From Candidatus Heimdallarchaeota archaeon (GTDB lineage Archaea; Asgardarchaeota; Heimdallarchaeia; Heimdallarchaeales; Heimdallarchaeaceae): a DNA stretch of 38,965 nucleotides. The stretch lies in NCBI GenBank assembly GCA_016840095.1, contig JAEOSZ010000109.1, positions 1-38,965 on the forward strand. Direction: 5' to 3'. Under the pieces are notes generated by a model, which saw only the letters and a list, made by a program, of their open reading frames with translations, was not told the origin of the DNA and did not search any database. Of the stretch, positions 8,363 to 17,556 are shown in pieces (positions within the stretch are counted from its first letter, which is position 1; the number at the start of each line of letters is the position of its first letter). The position numbers and the translations under genes are program-made.

Positions 8363-10798
8363 TTAGTATTGACTTGGAGGACTTGCGGGAGTTTTTGATT
8401 TTATTTTAGGAATAACTACCCTAAATACTACAAATACTAAAATACCAAGACCAATAACTCCACCTATTGCAGCTAATGCAATTATTCCAGCTAGACCTAA
8501 TCCTTTAGATATTATTGATGCCATTGATTCAATTGGGGCACATGCATAAGGTGTGAATACAAACTCAACATTGCCACTCAGATCGATGTGTTCAACTCCA
8601 AACATGAAAATCATATTAGGATCTAGCACTCGAAATTCTGTATCAAAAGTAACACGGGTGATGTTAGAACTATCATAATTGAAGTTGAAAGTTGAATCTC
8701 CGATATCTAAAGAATAATATTTATTCCAGACAGAATAGAACCAGACAAAGCTGTTAAAGTATGCATCATAATTCATGAAGTTGTACATAGTACTATCCAT
8801 TAGTCCATTTTCAATTACAATATCAACCCTATACCAAGTATTTTCAGGAACTGTAGCACGAATGAGATAGTAGTCGTATTCGTTTGTTGTGTTATCGAAA
8901 GCATCACTTAATGAGAATCTTCCTTCTTTATCAACAACTGGTTCAAAGTATTTTACATTGACATCGTCGAAATCTTCAGGTAACCCTGAATCTGTTTTGA
9001 ATTGGAGTTCTACAGCCTCTGGATCAGTGAATGCTAATCCCTTTGGTCCAGCATATCCAGTATTGTTGTAAACATCCAGTACTTCAAACAAAATGTAACG
9101 TATGGTTGGTTCTCCAGTTGAAAGGAAATTAAGAATCTGTAAATCATTAAATGGATATCCTTCATAAACTCCATCCACTTGTTGATTACCAACAGTTGTA
9201 GTACCACTAGTCCAATCAAGGATTGGATTATTTTCAAGATAGGTAGTATATGCAAAATCTACAGTTCTGTTTTGTTGTGTCAGTAAGCTGAAATTGTAGT
9301 TATGATAAGCAAAATCTGTGTGTGTAACCTTATAAAGTCGTAAATTCGATGGATCTCCATCTCGTTTACTAACTGTAAAGCTTGTTGAATCTACAAAATC
9401 CTCTGCAAGTACTGCATTATATTCAAGATTGAAATCGTATAAACCTTCGTATGGATTAAAGAAGTAATAATACCCAGGCTGAAGCAGTAACATTGTCGGA
9501 TTAATACCGTTAGTGTTTATTGTATAATAGTTTCCAAACATTAAATTCTTATCTCTATAACTCACCATCCAAAGAGTGTGTGATCCAGATGAAATATTGA
9601 AATAAGCAATTTGAGTTTGTCTTACATCTATTCCAAAACTAATGTAGTTATCTTCATATTCATAGATTTCTCCTGGTTGTAATTTTAGAGTGTCCAGCTC
9701 ATTAACAGCAAATATGTAATCGAATTCAACATAGTCATTATTGTCTCTTTCTGCAGTAATGTATACAAGAACTTTTGTGTCATAATCGAAACTGAATATA
9801 GCTGTATCAGCATATGATGACCCAATATTGAGGTTTAGATATTGAGGTGATGATGCTGACTCATAATACAAACTAGGAATGTAAACATATGCATTTGATG
9901 ATATACCTCCATCAAATCTAATATACTTAAACTCGTAAACACCTTTTGGAATATTCACAAAGTAAGCATCTACACTTTCCGAATTATCGTTATCTACAAA
10001 AACTTGTCTTGCTTCATCCCATATGTTATTTGGATCATTAACAAATGAACCAGCTACAAAGTCTCCTGCAGATATTGAGGATACGTCAATTTTAACAGGA
10101 TCAAACACAACATAATTATTAGAGTTAGAGTAAAGGTAGATGTAATAATCACCAGATCCTCTAGCTGCCAGAGGTTGTATATTTCGTGTTTCACCATTAA
10201 TAGATCCAGATCTGCTTAAGTAATCATTGTAATAAATATAGTATGAAACAGAATTGATTGATTTCAAATTTAAGTCGTACATGTCTCCAGCTTGTAAATG
10301 AACTTTGAAAACATAGTAAGTATCTTGTTCCATTTCAATAGCTGTTTCTGAGCCCATAGAAAGTGTTCCTTGGTCGTTTACACCTGTTGTAAAAATCAAA
10401 TTTGCTTCTGTACCAGTATCATTTTCTGCTTGAACATATATAGGATGATATTCCCAAACTGATTGTTCAACATCATATCTAGCATAGTCATCATAATATG
10501 TATTTGCTAGATTCGTTCTAAAAATAGATGTATCATTTGCCATACCATGTGAAGCTGTGCCAATTTCTTCTTTTACATAATTCACAGTTGTAGCATATTG
10601 AGTTTCTAACAGTTGGTTTTCTCTTAGACGGTTACCATCAAGAACCCCATATCCTACATTATCGTAATAATTTAACGATACTTCATTAGTTTCATTCAAA
10701 TCATAAGCTAATGAATTTATTGAAATGAAAGTAAATGAAACAAGAAGGGAAGTGAGAATGTAAAAAAGAGCTATTTTTTTCTTTTTTTGATTAATCAT
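8363..10798 (-). CDS. Large secreted surface protein with C-terminal membrane anchor
   Basis: 811 residues, no confident family. A Sec signal peptide is clear at about 1-32 (basic MINQKKKKIALF, then a hydrophobic core ending near SLAYD). A single hydrophobic helix at about 773-797 (AGIIALAAIGGVIGLGILVF) is followed by a short basic tail, so the protein should face outward with a C-terminal anchor. The ectodomain is rich in Tyr, Asn, Asp and Ser and strand-like, with several segments of the form 'aGD-Y-L-L ... G-YYIYLYS' that resemble pre-peptidase C-terminal (PPC) beta-sandwich modules; I see at least three such segments. No catalytic motif was seen. Possible roles are cell-envelope component or binding protein. 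A TATA-like AGTTAAAAATC lies about 30 nt upstream of the ATG on the minus strand, suggesting a nearly leaderless mRNA. Confidence 0.72.
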   Translation of the reverse strand: MINQKKKKIALFYILTSLLVSFTFISINSLAYDLNETNEVSLNYYDNVGYGVLDGNRLRENQLLETQYATTVNYVKEEIGTASHGMANDTSIFRTNLANTYYDDYARYDVEQSVWEYHPIYVQAENDTGTEANLIFTTGVNDQGTLSMGSETAIEMEQDTYYVFKVHLQAGDMYDLNLKSINSVSYYIYYNDYLSRSGSINGETRNIQPLAARGSGDYYIYLYSNSNNYVVFDPVKIDVSSISAGDFVAGSFVNDPNNIWDEARQVFVDNDNSESVDAYFVNIPKGVYEFKYIRFDGGISSNAYVYIPSLYYESASSPQYLNLNIGSSYADTAIFSFDYDTKVLVYITAERDNNDYVEFDYIFAVNELDTLKLQPGEIYEYEDNYISFGIDVRQTQIAYFNISSGSHTLWMVSYRDKNLMFGNYYTINTNGINPTMLLLQPGYYYFFNPYEGLYDFNLEYNAVLAEDFVDSTSFTVSKRDGDPSNLRLYKVTHTDFAYHNYNFSLLTQQNRTVDFAYTTYLENNPILDWTSGTTTVGNQQVDGVYEGYPFNDLQILNFLSTGEPTIRYILFEVLDVYNNTGYAGPKGLAFTDPEAVELQFKTDSGLPEDFDDVNVKYFEPVVDKEGRFSLSDAFDNTTNEYDYYLIRATVPENTWYRVDIVIENGLMDSTMYNFMNYDAYFNSFVWFYSVWNKYYSLDIGDSTFNFNYDSSNITRVTFDTEFRVLDPNMIFMFGVEHIDLSGNVEFVFTPYACAPIESMASIISKGLGLAGIIALAAIGGVIGLGILVFVVFRVVIPKIKSKTPASPPSQY

Positions 10799-10893
10799 TT
10801 AAATCAAAAGAAAATATCGATTTTTAACTAAAAAAAGGTTGCGAAAGTTTTCTGCCAATTTCAAGTATAAATGTACTGCAAATAATTTCTGAA

Positions 10894-11775
10894 TTACTCT
10901 AAGCCTAGTTTTGACTGTATCTTTCTGACAACAGTTGAAAAAACCTCTTTTGTTTTATCATTCACCATAACTGCAGGTTTTCCTATGTCCCCGGCTTCAC
11001 AAATTTGGGATATTAGAGGGATGACACCTAGAAAATCTAAATTTAGTTGTTCTGCAATATTCTTTCCACCATCTTTTCTGAAGATATTTGTTATTTCATT
11101 ACAATGTGGACATACAAAGCCAGACATGTTCTCTACTATTCCTAATATAGGGACTTTGGTCTCTTGTGCAAAGTTGATTGATTTAGTAACATCAAGCAAT
11201 GAAACGGCCTGAGGAGTTGTAACAATAACCATTCCATCAAGATCTTTGATTATTTGAACTATACTTAAAGGTTCATCACTACTTCCAGGAGGTAAGTCAA
11301 CTATAAGGAAATCTAATTCACCCCAATTAACATCTGCAAGAAGCTGTTTAAGAGCTTTGATTTTCATTGGTCCCCGCCATATAACAGCTTTTGTTTTATC
11401 TTGGAGTAAGAACTCAATGGACACAATTTTTATCCCTCCAGTATTAACAGGAATAATCTTGTTGTCATCTGTTGTCATCTGTTGATCTTCTACACCAAAC
11501 ATCAGTGGCACATTAGGACCAGTAATGTCAGCATCTAGCACTCCAACTTTGTATCCTTCATTTGAAAGAGTTTGAGCTATGTTTACAGCAACTGTTGTCT
11601 TTCCAGTTCCCCCTTTACCACTTAAAATAGCAATTTTATGCTTAATTTTTCTAAGTGTTTCTTCAATCTTTTTATCTTCCTCAGTTTGTGCATTCAAGTG
11701 CATTTCATCACCAATTTCACCTAAATCTCTAATCGTTAGCCTTAAAAATTCGATGCTTTGTCCATGAAATTTCAT
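10894..11775 (-). CDS. Mrp/NBP35-family Fe-S carrier P-loop ATPase
   Basis: Cytosolic ATPase of the ApbC/Mrp/Nbp35 group, which binds and transfers [4Fe-4S] clusters. The deviant Walker A GKGGTGKTT starts at about residue 53, preceded by KHKIAILS. The switch/Walker B region is FLIVDLPPGSSDEP, and the cluster-binding pair is FVCPHCNE (CxxC) in the C-terminal half. Length is 293 residues. There is a charged N-terminal extension of about 45 residues without an extra N-terminal cysteine cluster, so it is Mrp-like and not a eukaryotic Nbp35 with four N-terminal Cys. The ATG lies about 25 nt after a TATA-like CTATTTAAAAATC on the minus strand. It is divergent from the FAD oxidoreductase. Confidence 0.92.
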   Translation of the reverse strand: MKFHGQSIEFLRLTIRDLGEIGDEMHLNAQTEEDKKIEETLRKIKHKIAILSGKGGTGKTTVAVNIAQTLSNEGYKVGVLDADITGPNVPLMFGVEDQQMTTDDNKIIPVNTGGIKIVSIEFLLQDKTKAVIWRGPMKIKALKQLLADVNWGELDFLIVDLPPGSSDEPLSIVQIIKDLDGMVIVTTPQAVSLLDVTKSINFAQETKVPILGIVENMSGFVCPHCNEITNIFRKDGGKNIAEQLNLDFLGVIPLISQICEAGDIGKPAVMVNDKTKEVFSTVVRKIQSKLGLE

Positions 11776-11855
11776 ATTCTTGGTATAAGATTTTTAAATA
11801 GTATATTTCCACTATATCTGAATTCATCTGAATTTTCCTCTTAACAGGTGAGAGA

Positions 11856-13199
11856 ATGAACGACAAACACTATGATGTTGTAATAGTTGGAGCTGGAATA
11901 TTTGGAATGGCTACAGCTTATCACTTAAAGAAAGAAAATGCACAACTTTCTATGCTGGTTGTAGATAAAGCTGCTCAAGCAGGAGCAGGAAACACCGCGC
12001 AATCAGCAGCAATGTATCGAGACACATTTTCTTCAGAAGTCAATCTATTACTTAGTAGCACAACTAGAGATTTCTTCAAGTATGTTCAGAATGACTTGGA
12101 AATAGATCTATCTCTAAGAGATATTACTTATCTTTGGTTAATGGACAGATTACAGTTTGAGAAAAACAAGAATGCTATTGAAATTATGTTAGAAAATAAA
12201 GTACGAATAGAGATACTAGATAAAAGTGATATAAAACAAAAAATACCCAGTCTTGTAACTGATTTTGATGACAATGAAGAAGCCCAGTTACTTAATCTAA
12301 AAAATATAGACTACGGTCTTCTTGGATATGATTGTGGAGAACTTGATGCAGATAAAATAACTCGAGATTTCTATGAAGCTGAATTCAAAAAAATGGGAGG
12401 AGAAAGTCTTTACAATACAACAGTCACCAAACTGATTTTAGAACCTAAAGGTGAAAAGCTTGGGATTCCAGGAGAACCTGTTGGTTGGCAGGAAAAAAAG
12501 ATTGGCGGAGCATTAACAAGTAATGGAGACACAATCAAATCAGATTGTTTTATCATTGCAACTGGGGCTTGGGCTAATGAACTTCTTTTACCTATAGGCG
12601 TAAATTGTCATACAATGCCAATAAAGAAATATTTGTTCAGAGTACAACATTCAAAATTAGCCAATTTCTTAGATAATATTCACTTTAATGGGGAGAATAC
12701 AATACCATTTTTCATTTTCCCAGTTCATGGGATTCATCTAAAACCAGTAAAATACAACAATAGTATCTGGATAGGAGGTGGATCCCTTATAGGAAAGCCA
12801 TATATCATGACTAAACCAGAGGAAATAACTCTTGAAGATAATCCTTTAGATGATACTCAAGCAAATGATAGAGATTATGAATTTGATAGATATTTGATCT
12901 TATCTGAATATTTACCCATTCTAAAAGATGTACCACTAACAAATTCTTGGGGGGGATTTTATGCAATGAATACAATTGATAAAAATCCTGTTGTATTCAA
13001 ACCAAAAGGAATCAAGGGATTACAAGTGGTTGCTTCTGGTTCAGGTAGTGGAATAATGAAAGCAGATGCAATTGGAAGAATTGCTTCTGCATTGTTTAAC
13101 AACGAGGAGTATGCAGAGCTATTTGGAGGATCCAAATTCAAAGTATCTAGATTAGGTTTAGAAAAGAGAGATGTTGACAAAGAAGATTTTGTAATTTGA
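11856..13199 (+). CDS. FAD-dependent oxidoreductase, DAO family
   Basis: Predicted flavoprotein of the D-amino-acid oxidase / sarcosine-glycine oxidase superfamily (447 residues). The dinucleotide-binding motif VVIVGAGIFGMATAYHL begins at about residue 8. The GNTAQSAAMYRDTF segment matches the family's flavin loop, a second FAD contact is IIATGAWANELL, and the C-terminal GSGSGIMKADAIGRIASALF is the final FAD-binding stretch. The substrate cannot be read from sequence; a secondary or N-methyl amino acid, a hydroxyacid or a dehydrogenase role are all possible. The start is supported by GGTGAG about 5 nt ahead of ATG 11856. Confidence 0.83.
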   Translation: MNDKHYDVVIVGAGIFGMATAYHLKKENAQLSMLVVDKAAQAGAGNTAQSAAMYRDTFSSEVNLLLSSTTRDFFKYVQNDLEIDLSLRDITYLWLMDRLQFEKNKNAIEIMLENKVRIEILDKSDIKQKIPSLVTDFDDNEEAQLLNLKNIDYGLLGYDCGELDADKITRDFYEAEFKKMGGESLYNTTVTKLILEPKGEKLGIPGEPVGWQEKKIGGALTSNGDTIKSDCFIIATGAWANELLLPIGVNCHTMPIKKYLFRVQHSKLANFLDNIHFNGENTIPFFIFPVHGIHLKPVKYNNSIWIGGGSLIGKPYIMTKPEEITLEDNPLDDTQANDRDYEFDRYLILSEYLPILKDVPLTNSWGGFYAMNTIDKNPVVFKPKGIKGLQVVASGSGSGIMKADAIGRIASALFNNEEYAELFGGSKFKVSRLGLEKRDVDKEDFVI

Positions 13200-13227
13200 A
13201 ATAGATTCTAAGAAATTAAGCCAAAAC

Positions 13228-13236
13228 TATATAAAA
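13228..13236 (+). promoter_or_regulatory. TATA box for a leaderless gene
   Basis: TATATAAAA at 13228-13236 has its centre 25 nt before the ATG at 13257, the distance at which archaeal transcription normally starts. No Shine-Dalgarno site lies between, so the mRNA is probably leaderless. Confidence 0.6.
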
Positions 13237-13256
13237 TTGCAGAATTTCTAATACTC

Positions 13257-14354
13257 ATGGTTTGGATTTCGTATGGAATAGGGATAGTATCAATATTCTT
13301 CCTACTCCTTGGGGCAATTCTGGTAATCGGGAAGCAAATACGAACTTCATCATTATCAGCGTATTTCTTTTTATCCCTGATTCTTTGTGTAATGGGATGG
13401 ATAATTAGTAATATTTTTGTTGTCTATTTAAGTCAGAGAGCAAGAGAAAGTGACGCCTTATTTGCTTCAAGATTTGCTACAATAATTAGTATGGTAGGTA
13501 TGATTGCAACTGTCTTATTTGCTCTAACAGTAAGCCCTAGACAGAGATTCAACCCTATAATTATCTCTATTGCCATATTTCTTTTAGGAGGAGTTATAGG
13601 ATTAACAGTCTCAGGAGATTATACAGTAACTCTGTTACCAGTTATAGGAGGAGACTATTATTTTTACATTGCTCAGACAAGTATAACCTGGGTTATTTTT
13701 GATACAGGACTAGTGCTATTTGCAGGAACTGTGTTTCTTGTGTATTTAGCTAAGCAAAGAGGTTTCGTAGAGGAAAAACATCAAAGAGTCATTGAAATTA
13801 TGATTTTAGGAGTTATTGTAGCTTACTTCTTTAGCGCCATTCTATTTGCAACAACAAAAATAATCTACGCAATCACTGGAGAAATAATGTTATTACATAT
13901 GGAATGGGGATCGGTTGCAGTAGGAGCACTAATAATAGGCATTTCAATTTATATGGGAGGAATAGAAGCTTTTTACTATTCTACAGAAATTCATTCGATT
14001 GACATTTTTGATAAAGCTGGAAGTTCTATATATTCAGCATCCGCAAAAAAGAGGTTGAAGGCAAGGAATCATACGATTCTTAGTATAACGACGGCTTTTT
14101 CTGAATTTGCGGGAGAATTAATAGGAAAAGATGTATATCCCAAAGAAATTGATTTAGGAGATTCTTCACTTATGATTGAAACAAAGGATAATTTTGTTTG
14201 CTTCTTGTGTAGCAGAATACCAACAACATATTTACGTCAAGCTATAAAGCATCTTCTTGAGGATTTAACACCAAATATATCAGAAACAGATATATCTTCC
14301 TTAGTAGAAAAATATCTAGCATTTCAACCGATTTTATCTAATCAAATCGAGTAG
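13257..14354 (+). CDS. 7TM membrane protein with cytoplasmic roadblock/longin-like tail
   Basis: I do not recognise a named family. The first ~235 of 365 residues contain about seven hydrophobic helices (roughly 4-25, 35-57, 70-90, 98-118, 140-162, 178-202, 214-233), an arrangement like the 7TM sensor module found before histidine kinases. No kinase domain follows. Instead a soluble tail of about 120 residues has the order strand-strand (SIDIFDKAGSSIYSAS), helix (ILSITTAFSEFAGELIG), three strands (KEIDLGDSSLMIETKDNFVC through CSRI) and helix (YLRQAIKHLLEDL). This is the secondary-structure order of roadblock/LC7 and longin-type domains. A receptor passing an external signal to small GTPases or their partners is a possible role; that is inference. 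Confidence 0.6.
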   Translation: MVWISYGIGIVSIFFLLLGAILVIGKQIRTSSLSAYFFLSLILCVMGWIISNIFVVYLSQRARESDALFASRFATIISMVGMIATVLFALTVSPRQRFNPIIISIAIFLLGGVIGLTVSGDYTVTLLPVIGGDYYFYIAQTSITWVIFDTGLVLFAGTVFLVYLAKQRGFVEEKHQRVIEIMILGVIVAYFFSAILFATTKIIYAITGEIMLLHMEWGSVAVGALIIGISIYMGGIEAFYYSTEIHSIDIFDKAGSSIYSASAKKRLKARNHTILSITTAFSEFAGELIGKDVYPKEIDLGDSSLMIETKDNFVCFLCSRIPTTYLRQAIKHLLEDLTPNISETDISSLVEKYLAFQPILSNQIE

Positions 14355-14357
14355 AAT

Positions 14358-14384
14358 CTTTTTCTTTTTCTTTTTCTTTTTCTT
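14358..14384 (+). terminator. CTTTTT-repeat terminator
   Basis: Four and a half copies of the hexamer CTTTTT follow the stop codon of the 7TM gene by 4 nt. T-rich runs of this kind terminate archaeal transcription. It also isolates the leuS leader from the upstream gene. Confidence 0.55.
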
Positions 14385-14402
14385 CAAAAGCTTAATAAGG
14401 GA

Positions 14403-14624
14403 ATGATGTGTCCTTATATTAGGAGACCAAAATGGGGTATCGCGTTCTTCTTAACTGAATTGAAGGATATCTGTATTAGTGGTCTCCAGGTTTCTTATGT
14501 TTTTAACAGTTCAATAATGACTAAAGATAACGCTTTTAATAGGATGTTATTGTTTTTAGAAGAAGAGTTCAAAAGCTGTTACAAGAATGAAGAAATTCAC
14601 AAATCAAGGAGGTTTCCAACATGA
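14403..14624 (+). CDS. Doubtful small ORF in the leuS leader
   Basis: A 73-codon frame ends in TGA overlapping the leuS start codon as ATGA, an arrangement often seen in coupled genes. However, its product has a Cys-rich, unstructured-looking sequence, I see no ribosome binding site, and most of the frame coincides with a potential RNA hairpin at 14422-14487. It may be a leader peptide, or simply open by chance. I list it only so that it is not overlooked. Confidence 0.2.
   Translation: MMCPYIRRPKWGIAFFLTELKDICISGLQVSYVFNSSIMTKDNAFNRMLLFLEEEFKSCYKNEEIHKSRRFPT
14422..14487 (+). promoter_or_regulatory. Potential structured RNA leader of leuS
   Basis: GGAGACCA (14422-14429) pairs perfectly with TGGTCTCC (14480-14487). 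Inside it, GGTATC (14436-14441) can pair with GATATC (14466-14471) with one G-U, and CTTC (14447-14450) with GAAG (14462-14465), giving nested helices. The stretch is visibly richer in G+C than its surroundings. It has no T-arm consensus and is too short for a tRNA. It could be a leader structure, a small RNA or a chance repeat. Confidence 0.3.
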
Positions 14625-17551
14625 CTTTTCTAGATGAAATACGTGAAATTGAAAAAAAATGGCAAAAAAAATGGCAAGAAGACCAAATATTTGTTGGTAA
14701 TGTAGATAGCTCAAGACCTAAGTGGTTTTTAACTGTATCCTATCCCTATGTTCAAGCTCCTTTTCATATAGGTCATAGTCGGACTTATGGATTAGGAGAT
14801 ATCTTTGCTCGTTACAAAAGACAAAGAGGATTTAATGTTTTATGGCCAATGGGATTTCATATTACAGGCACACCTGTCCTCGCTGTATCTTGGAAAATTA
14901 AGAATAAAGATGAAAACGAATGGGAAAAATATCGTGATTATGTCTCAATCTATGAAGATGATGAGCAAAGAATAGAAGAACTAGTTGCTTCTTTTGCAGA
15001 GCCTGAAAATGTAGCAAATTATTTCTCCGAAAAAATAATCAATGATTTTCTCCTAATGGGATATTCACTTGATACTACAAGACAATTCACTACAGGTGAT
15101 AAAGATTATAATAAATTCATTGAGTGGCAGTATTTTAAACTAGATGATAAAAATCTTATTTCAAAAGGAAACCATCCAATTCTATGGTGTGTGAATGATA
15201 AAAATGCTGTTGGTGAAGATGATATACAATCAGGGGATGAACTAAAAGTAGAAGTTTCTGAATTTGTTGGTATTAAGTTTAAACTTGATAATGGAACATT
15301 TCTAGTTGCAGCAACTCTTCGTCCTGAAACTATATATGGTGCAACCAATGTTTGGATTCACCCTGAAGCTTCATACAATGAAATTACAATTAATAGTGAG
15401 AAATGGATAGTTTCTAAAGAAGCTACTATGAAGTTAATAGAACAAAATCATGAGATTGAGATTATAAGAGAATTAGAAGGTAAAGAATTATTGGATAAGA
15501 ATGTTGAAGTTCCTCTAACAAAAGCCAAAATACCAATTTATCCTGCAATTTTTGTTGATACTGATCATGCTACCGGAGTTGTGTATAGCGTCCCAGGTCA
15601 TGCACCTTATGATTATGCAGCTTTAATGGATTTGCAAAAAGATGAAGAAACCATCTTGAGTTACAACTTGGATTCAGAGAAGTTAAAGCAAATTAATCCG
15701 ATATCTTTGATAGAAGTAAAAGAATATGGAGAATTTCCTGCTGTTGAAATATGCCAAAAATTGGGAATAGAATCTCAAAAAGATACTGAAAAATTAGAAG
15801 AAGCTACTCAGACAATCTACAAAGATGAATATTATTCTGGAAAAATGAAGGATAATACTGGAGAATTTAAAGGATTAAAAGTTGAAGAAGCAAAGGATAG
15901 AGTTGCTTTTAGTCTATTAGAAATAAACCTAGCTGCACCAATATATGAACCATCTACTAAAGCATTTTGTAGATGTGGTGGTCAAATTGTTGTTGCTATA
16001 ATCCAGAATCAATACTTCTTGAATTATGGTGATAAAGAATGGAAGGAAGGTGCTTTCAAAGCATTAGATAAGATGCGTATCATCCCTGAAAAATACAGGT
16101 TAAGCTTTGAAAATACATTTCATTGGCTGAATCAAAGACCTTGTGTCAGAAGACGAGGATTAGGTACAGAATTTCCTTTTACTAAAGGAGAAGGATGGAT
16201 AATAGAATCTTTAAGTGACTCAGTCATCTACATGTCCTTCTATACTATCATCAGACATATTAGAACTAACAAGATTAAACCTGATCAACTTAAACCAGAA
16301 TTGTTTAGTTATGTGTTTCTGAATGAAGGAAACATCAAAGAAGTAAGTAAGAATACTTCAGTATCAGAAGACATTCTTAAACAGATGAAAGAAGAATTTG
16401 AGTACTGGTATCCAAATGACTTAAGACATACTGGTATTCATCATATCTCAAACCATTTGTCATTTGCAATTTTCCATCATGTTGCAGTATTCCCAGAAAA
16501 ATACTGGTTACCAGCGTTCTCAATAAATGAGATGCTCAGTTATGAAGGAGAAGCAATGAGCAAAAGTAGGGGAAACGTAATTCCCATAGCTCACATACCA
16601 AAAAGATATAGTGTCGATCTAACAAGATTGCATTTAGCTGCTGTTGCAACAGCAGATACTGTTGTAGATTGGAAAGAATCTGAGGTAAGTTTTGCCCAAC
16701 AAAGAATGAAGAAGTTTTGGGATTATGCATTAAGCATAATTGATGTGGAAAAGGCAAATGGGTATGATTGTTCTTTTCCATCTAAGGTATTTCTTTCTTC
16801 AGTCAAAACAAATCTAGAATTAGCAATAAAAGCAATTGAAAATTTCAATGTAAGAGACTATATTTTAGAGGGTTACTATACAAATATTAAAGCTATTGAT
16901 ACTTTTCAGAAACTAGCAGAACACTTACCTGAGGTTGAAAGAAAAGCTGTTCTAAGAGATGTTATTGAATTAATGGTTATTCTTATGGCTCCCGCTATTC
17001 CTCATATCTGTGAGGAATTAAATGAAAGAATGGGATATAGTGACTATGTTTCATTGAAGCTGATACCTGAAATAGAAATAACTGAAGAAGATAAAATCTA
17101 CGCTCTCCAAGCTAAATACATGGAAAATCTGATAGAGGATATTGAGCAAATTGTAAAGCTTGTCAAGAAACAACCAAAGAAAATTCATATCTACATAAAT
17201 GCAGATTGGAAGAATACATTGTATTCATTGGCTAATGATATTTTCAAAGAAGAAGCAGTTCAAATAAACAAAATTATGCCAGAAGCAAAAGCCAACAAAG
17301 AACTAAGTAACTATATGAAAGAAGTTGCAAACGAAGCAAAACTAATGTTAAAGGATCCCACAATATTCAGAATTAAGATGCTTAATTCAGAAGATCAGAA
17401 GAAAGCAATTGAAGGGTATCTGAAATTTATCAGTAAAAAATATGGTGGCTCAGAAATCTTGATTCATCTAGCAGATGATAAAGAGATTTACGATCCTCAA
17501 AATAAAGCTTCAAAAGCTAGGCCAATGAAACCAGCTCTGTTGTTGGAATAA
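14621..17551 (+). CDS. leuS: Leucyl-tRNA synthetase (archaeal/eukaryotic type)
   Basis: Class I aminoacyl-tRNA synthetase charging tRNA-Leu, 976 residues. The HIGH motif is in PFHIGHSRTYGLGD (about 46-59), followed by FNVLWPMGFHITGTPVL, characteristic of the archaeal/eukaryotic form in which the CP1 editing domain is inserted after the zinc-knuckle region. The editing domain Thr-rich segment is present as ATLRPETIYGATN, with PGHAPYDYAAL further on. KMSKS appears as AMSKSRGN (MSKSR about 646-650). The anticodon-binding helical domain and a C-terminal extension end at about 976. AAGGAGG lies 9 nt before the ATG. A 266 bp leader precedes the gene. Confidence 0.97.
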   Translation: MTFLDEIREIEKKWQKKWQEDQIFVGNVDSSRPKWFLTVSYPYVQAPFHIGHSRTYGLGDIFARYKRQRGFNVLWPMGFHITGTPVLAVSWKIKNKDENEWEKYRDYVSIYEDDEQRIEELVASFAEPENVANYFSEKIINDFLLMGYSLDTTRQFTTGDKDYNKFIEWQYFKLDDKNLISKGNHPILWCVNDKNAVGEDDIQSGDELKVEVSEFVGIKFKLDNGTFLVAATLRPETIYGATNVWIHPEASYNEITINSEKWIVSKEATMKLIEQNHEIEIIRELEGKELLDKNVEVPLTKAKIPIYPAIFVDTDHATGVVYSVPGHAPYDYAALMDLQKDEETILSYNLDSEKLKQINPISLIEVKEYGEFPAVEICQKLGIESQKDTEKLEEATQTIYKDEYYSGKMKDNTGEFKGLKVEEAKDRVAFSLLEINLAAPIYEPSTKAFCRCGGQIVVAIIQNQYFLNYGDKEWKEGAFKALDKMRIIPEKYRLSFENTFHWLNQRPCVRRRGLGTEFPFTKGEGWIIESLSDSVIYMSFYTIIRHIRTNKIKPDQLKPELFSYVFLNEGNIKEVSKNTSVSEDILKQMKEEFEYWYPNDLRHTGIHHISNHLSFAIFHHVAVFPEKYWLPAFSINEMLSYEGEAMSKSRGNVIPIAHIPKRYSVDLTRLHLAAVATADTVVDWKESEVSFAQQRMKKFWDYALSIIDVEKANGYDCSFPSKVFLSSVKTNLELAIKAIENFNVRDYILEGYYTNIKAIDTFQKLAEHLPEVERKAVLRDVIELMVILMAPAIPHICEELNERMGYSDYVSLKLIPEIEITEEDKIYALQAKYMENLIEDIEQIVKLVKKQPKKIHIYINADWKNTLYSLANDIFKEEAVQINKIMPEAKANKELSNYMKEVANEAKLMLKDPTIFRIKMLNSEDQKKAIEGYLKFISKKYGGSEILIHLADDKEIYDPQNKASKARPMKPALLLE

Positions 17552-17556
17552 CACAG

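Noticed and set aside
11856..13199. Assigning the FAD oxidoreductase to hydroxyproline or proline oxidation because of the HypD-like gene
   Set aside because: The two genes are 24 kb apart and the DAO-family motifs do not define a substrate.
14422..14487. tRNA-like gene suggested by GGAGACC...GGTCTCC ends
   Set aside because: Only 66 nt, no T-loop consensus, no recognisable anticodon arm; kept only as a possible leader structure.
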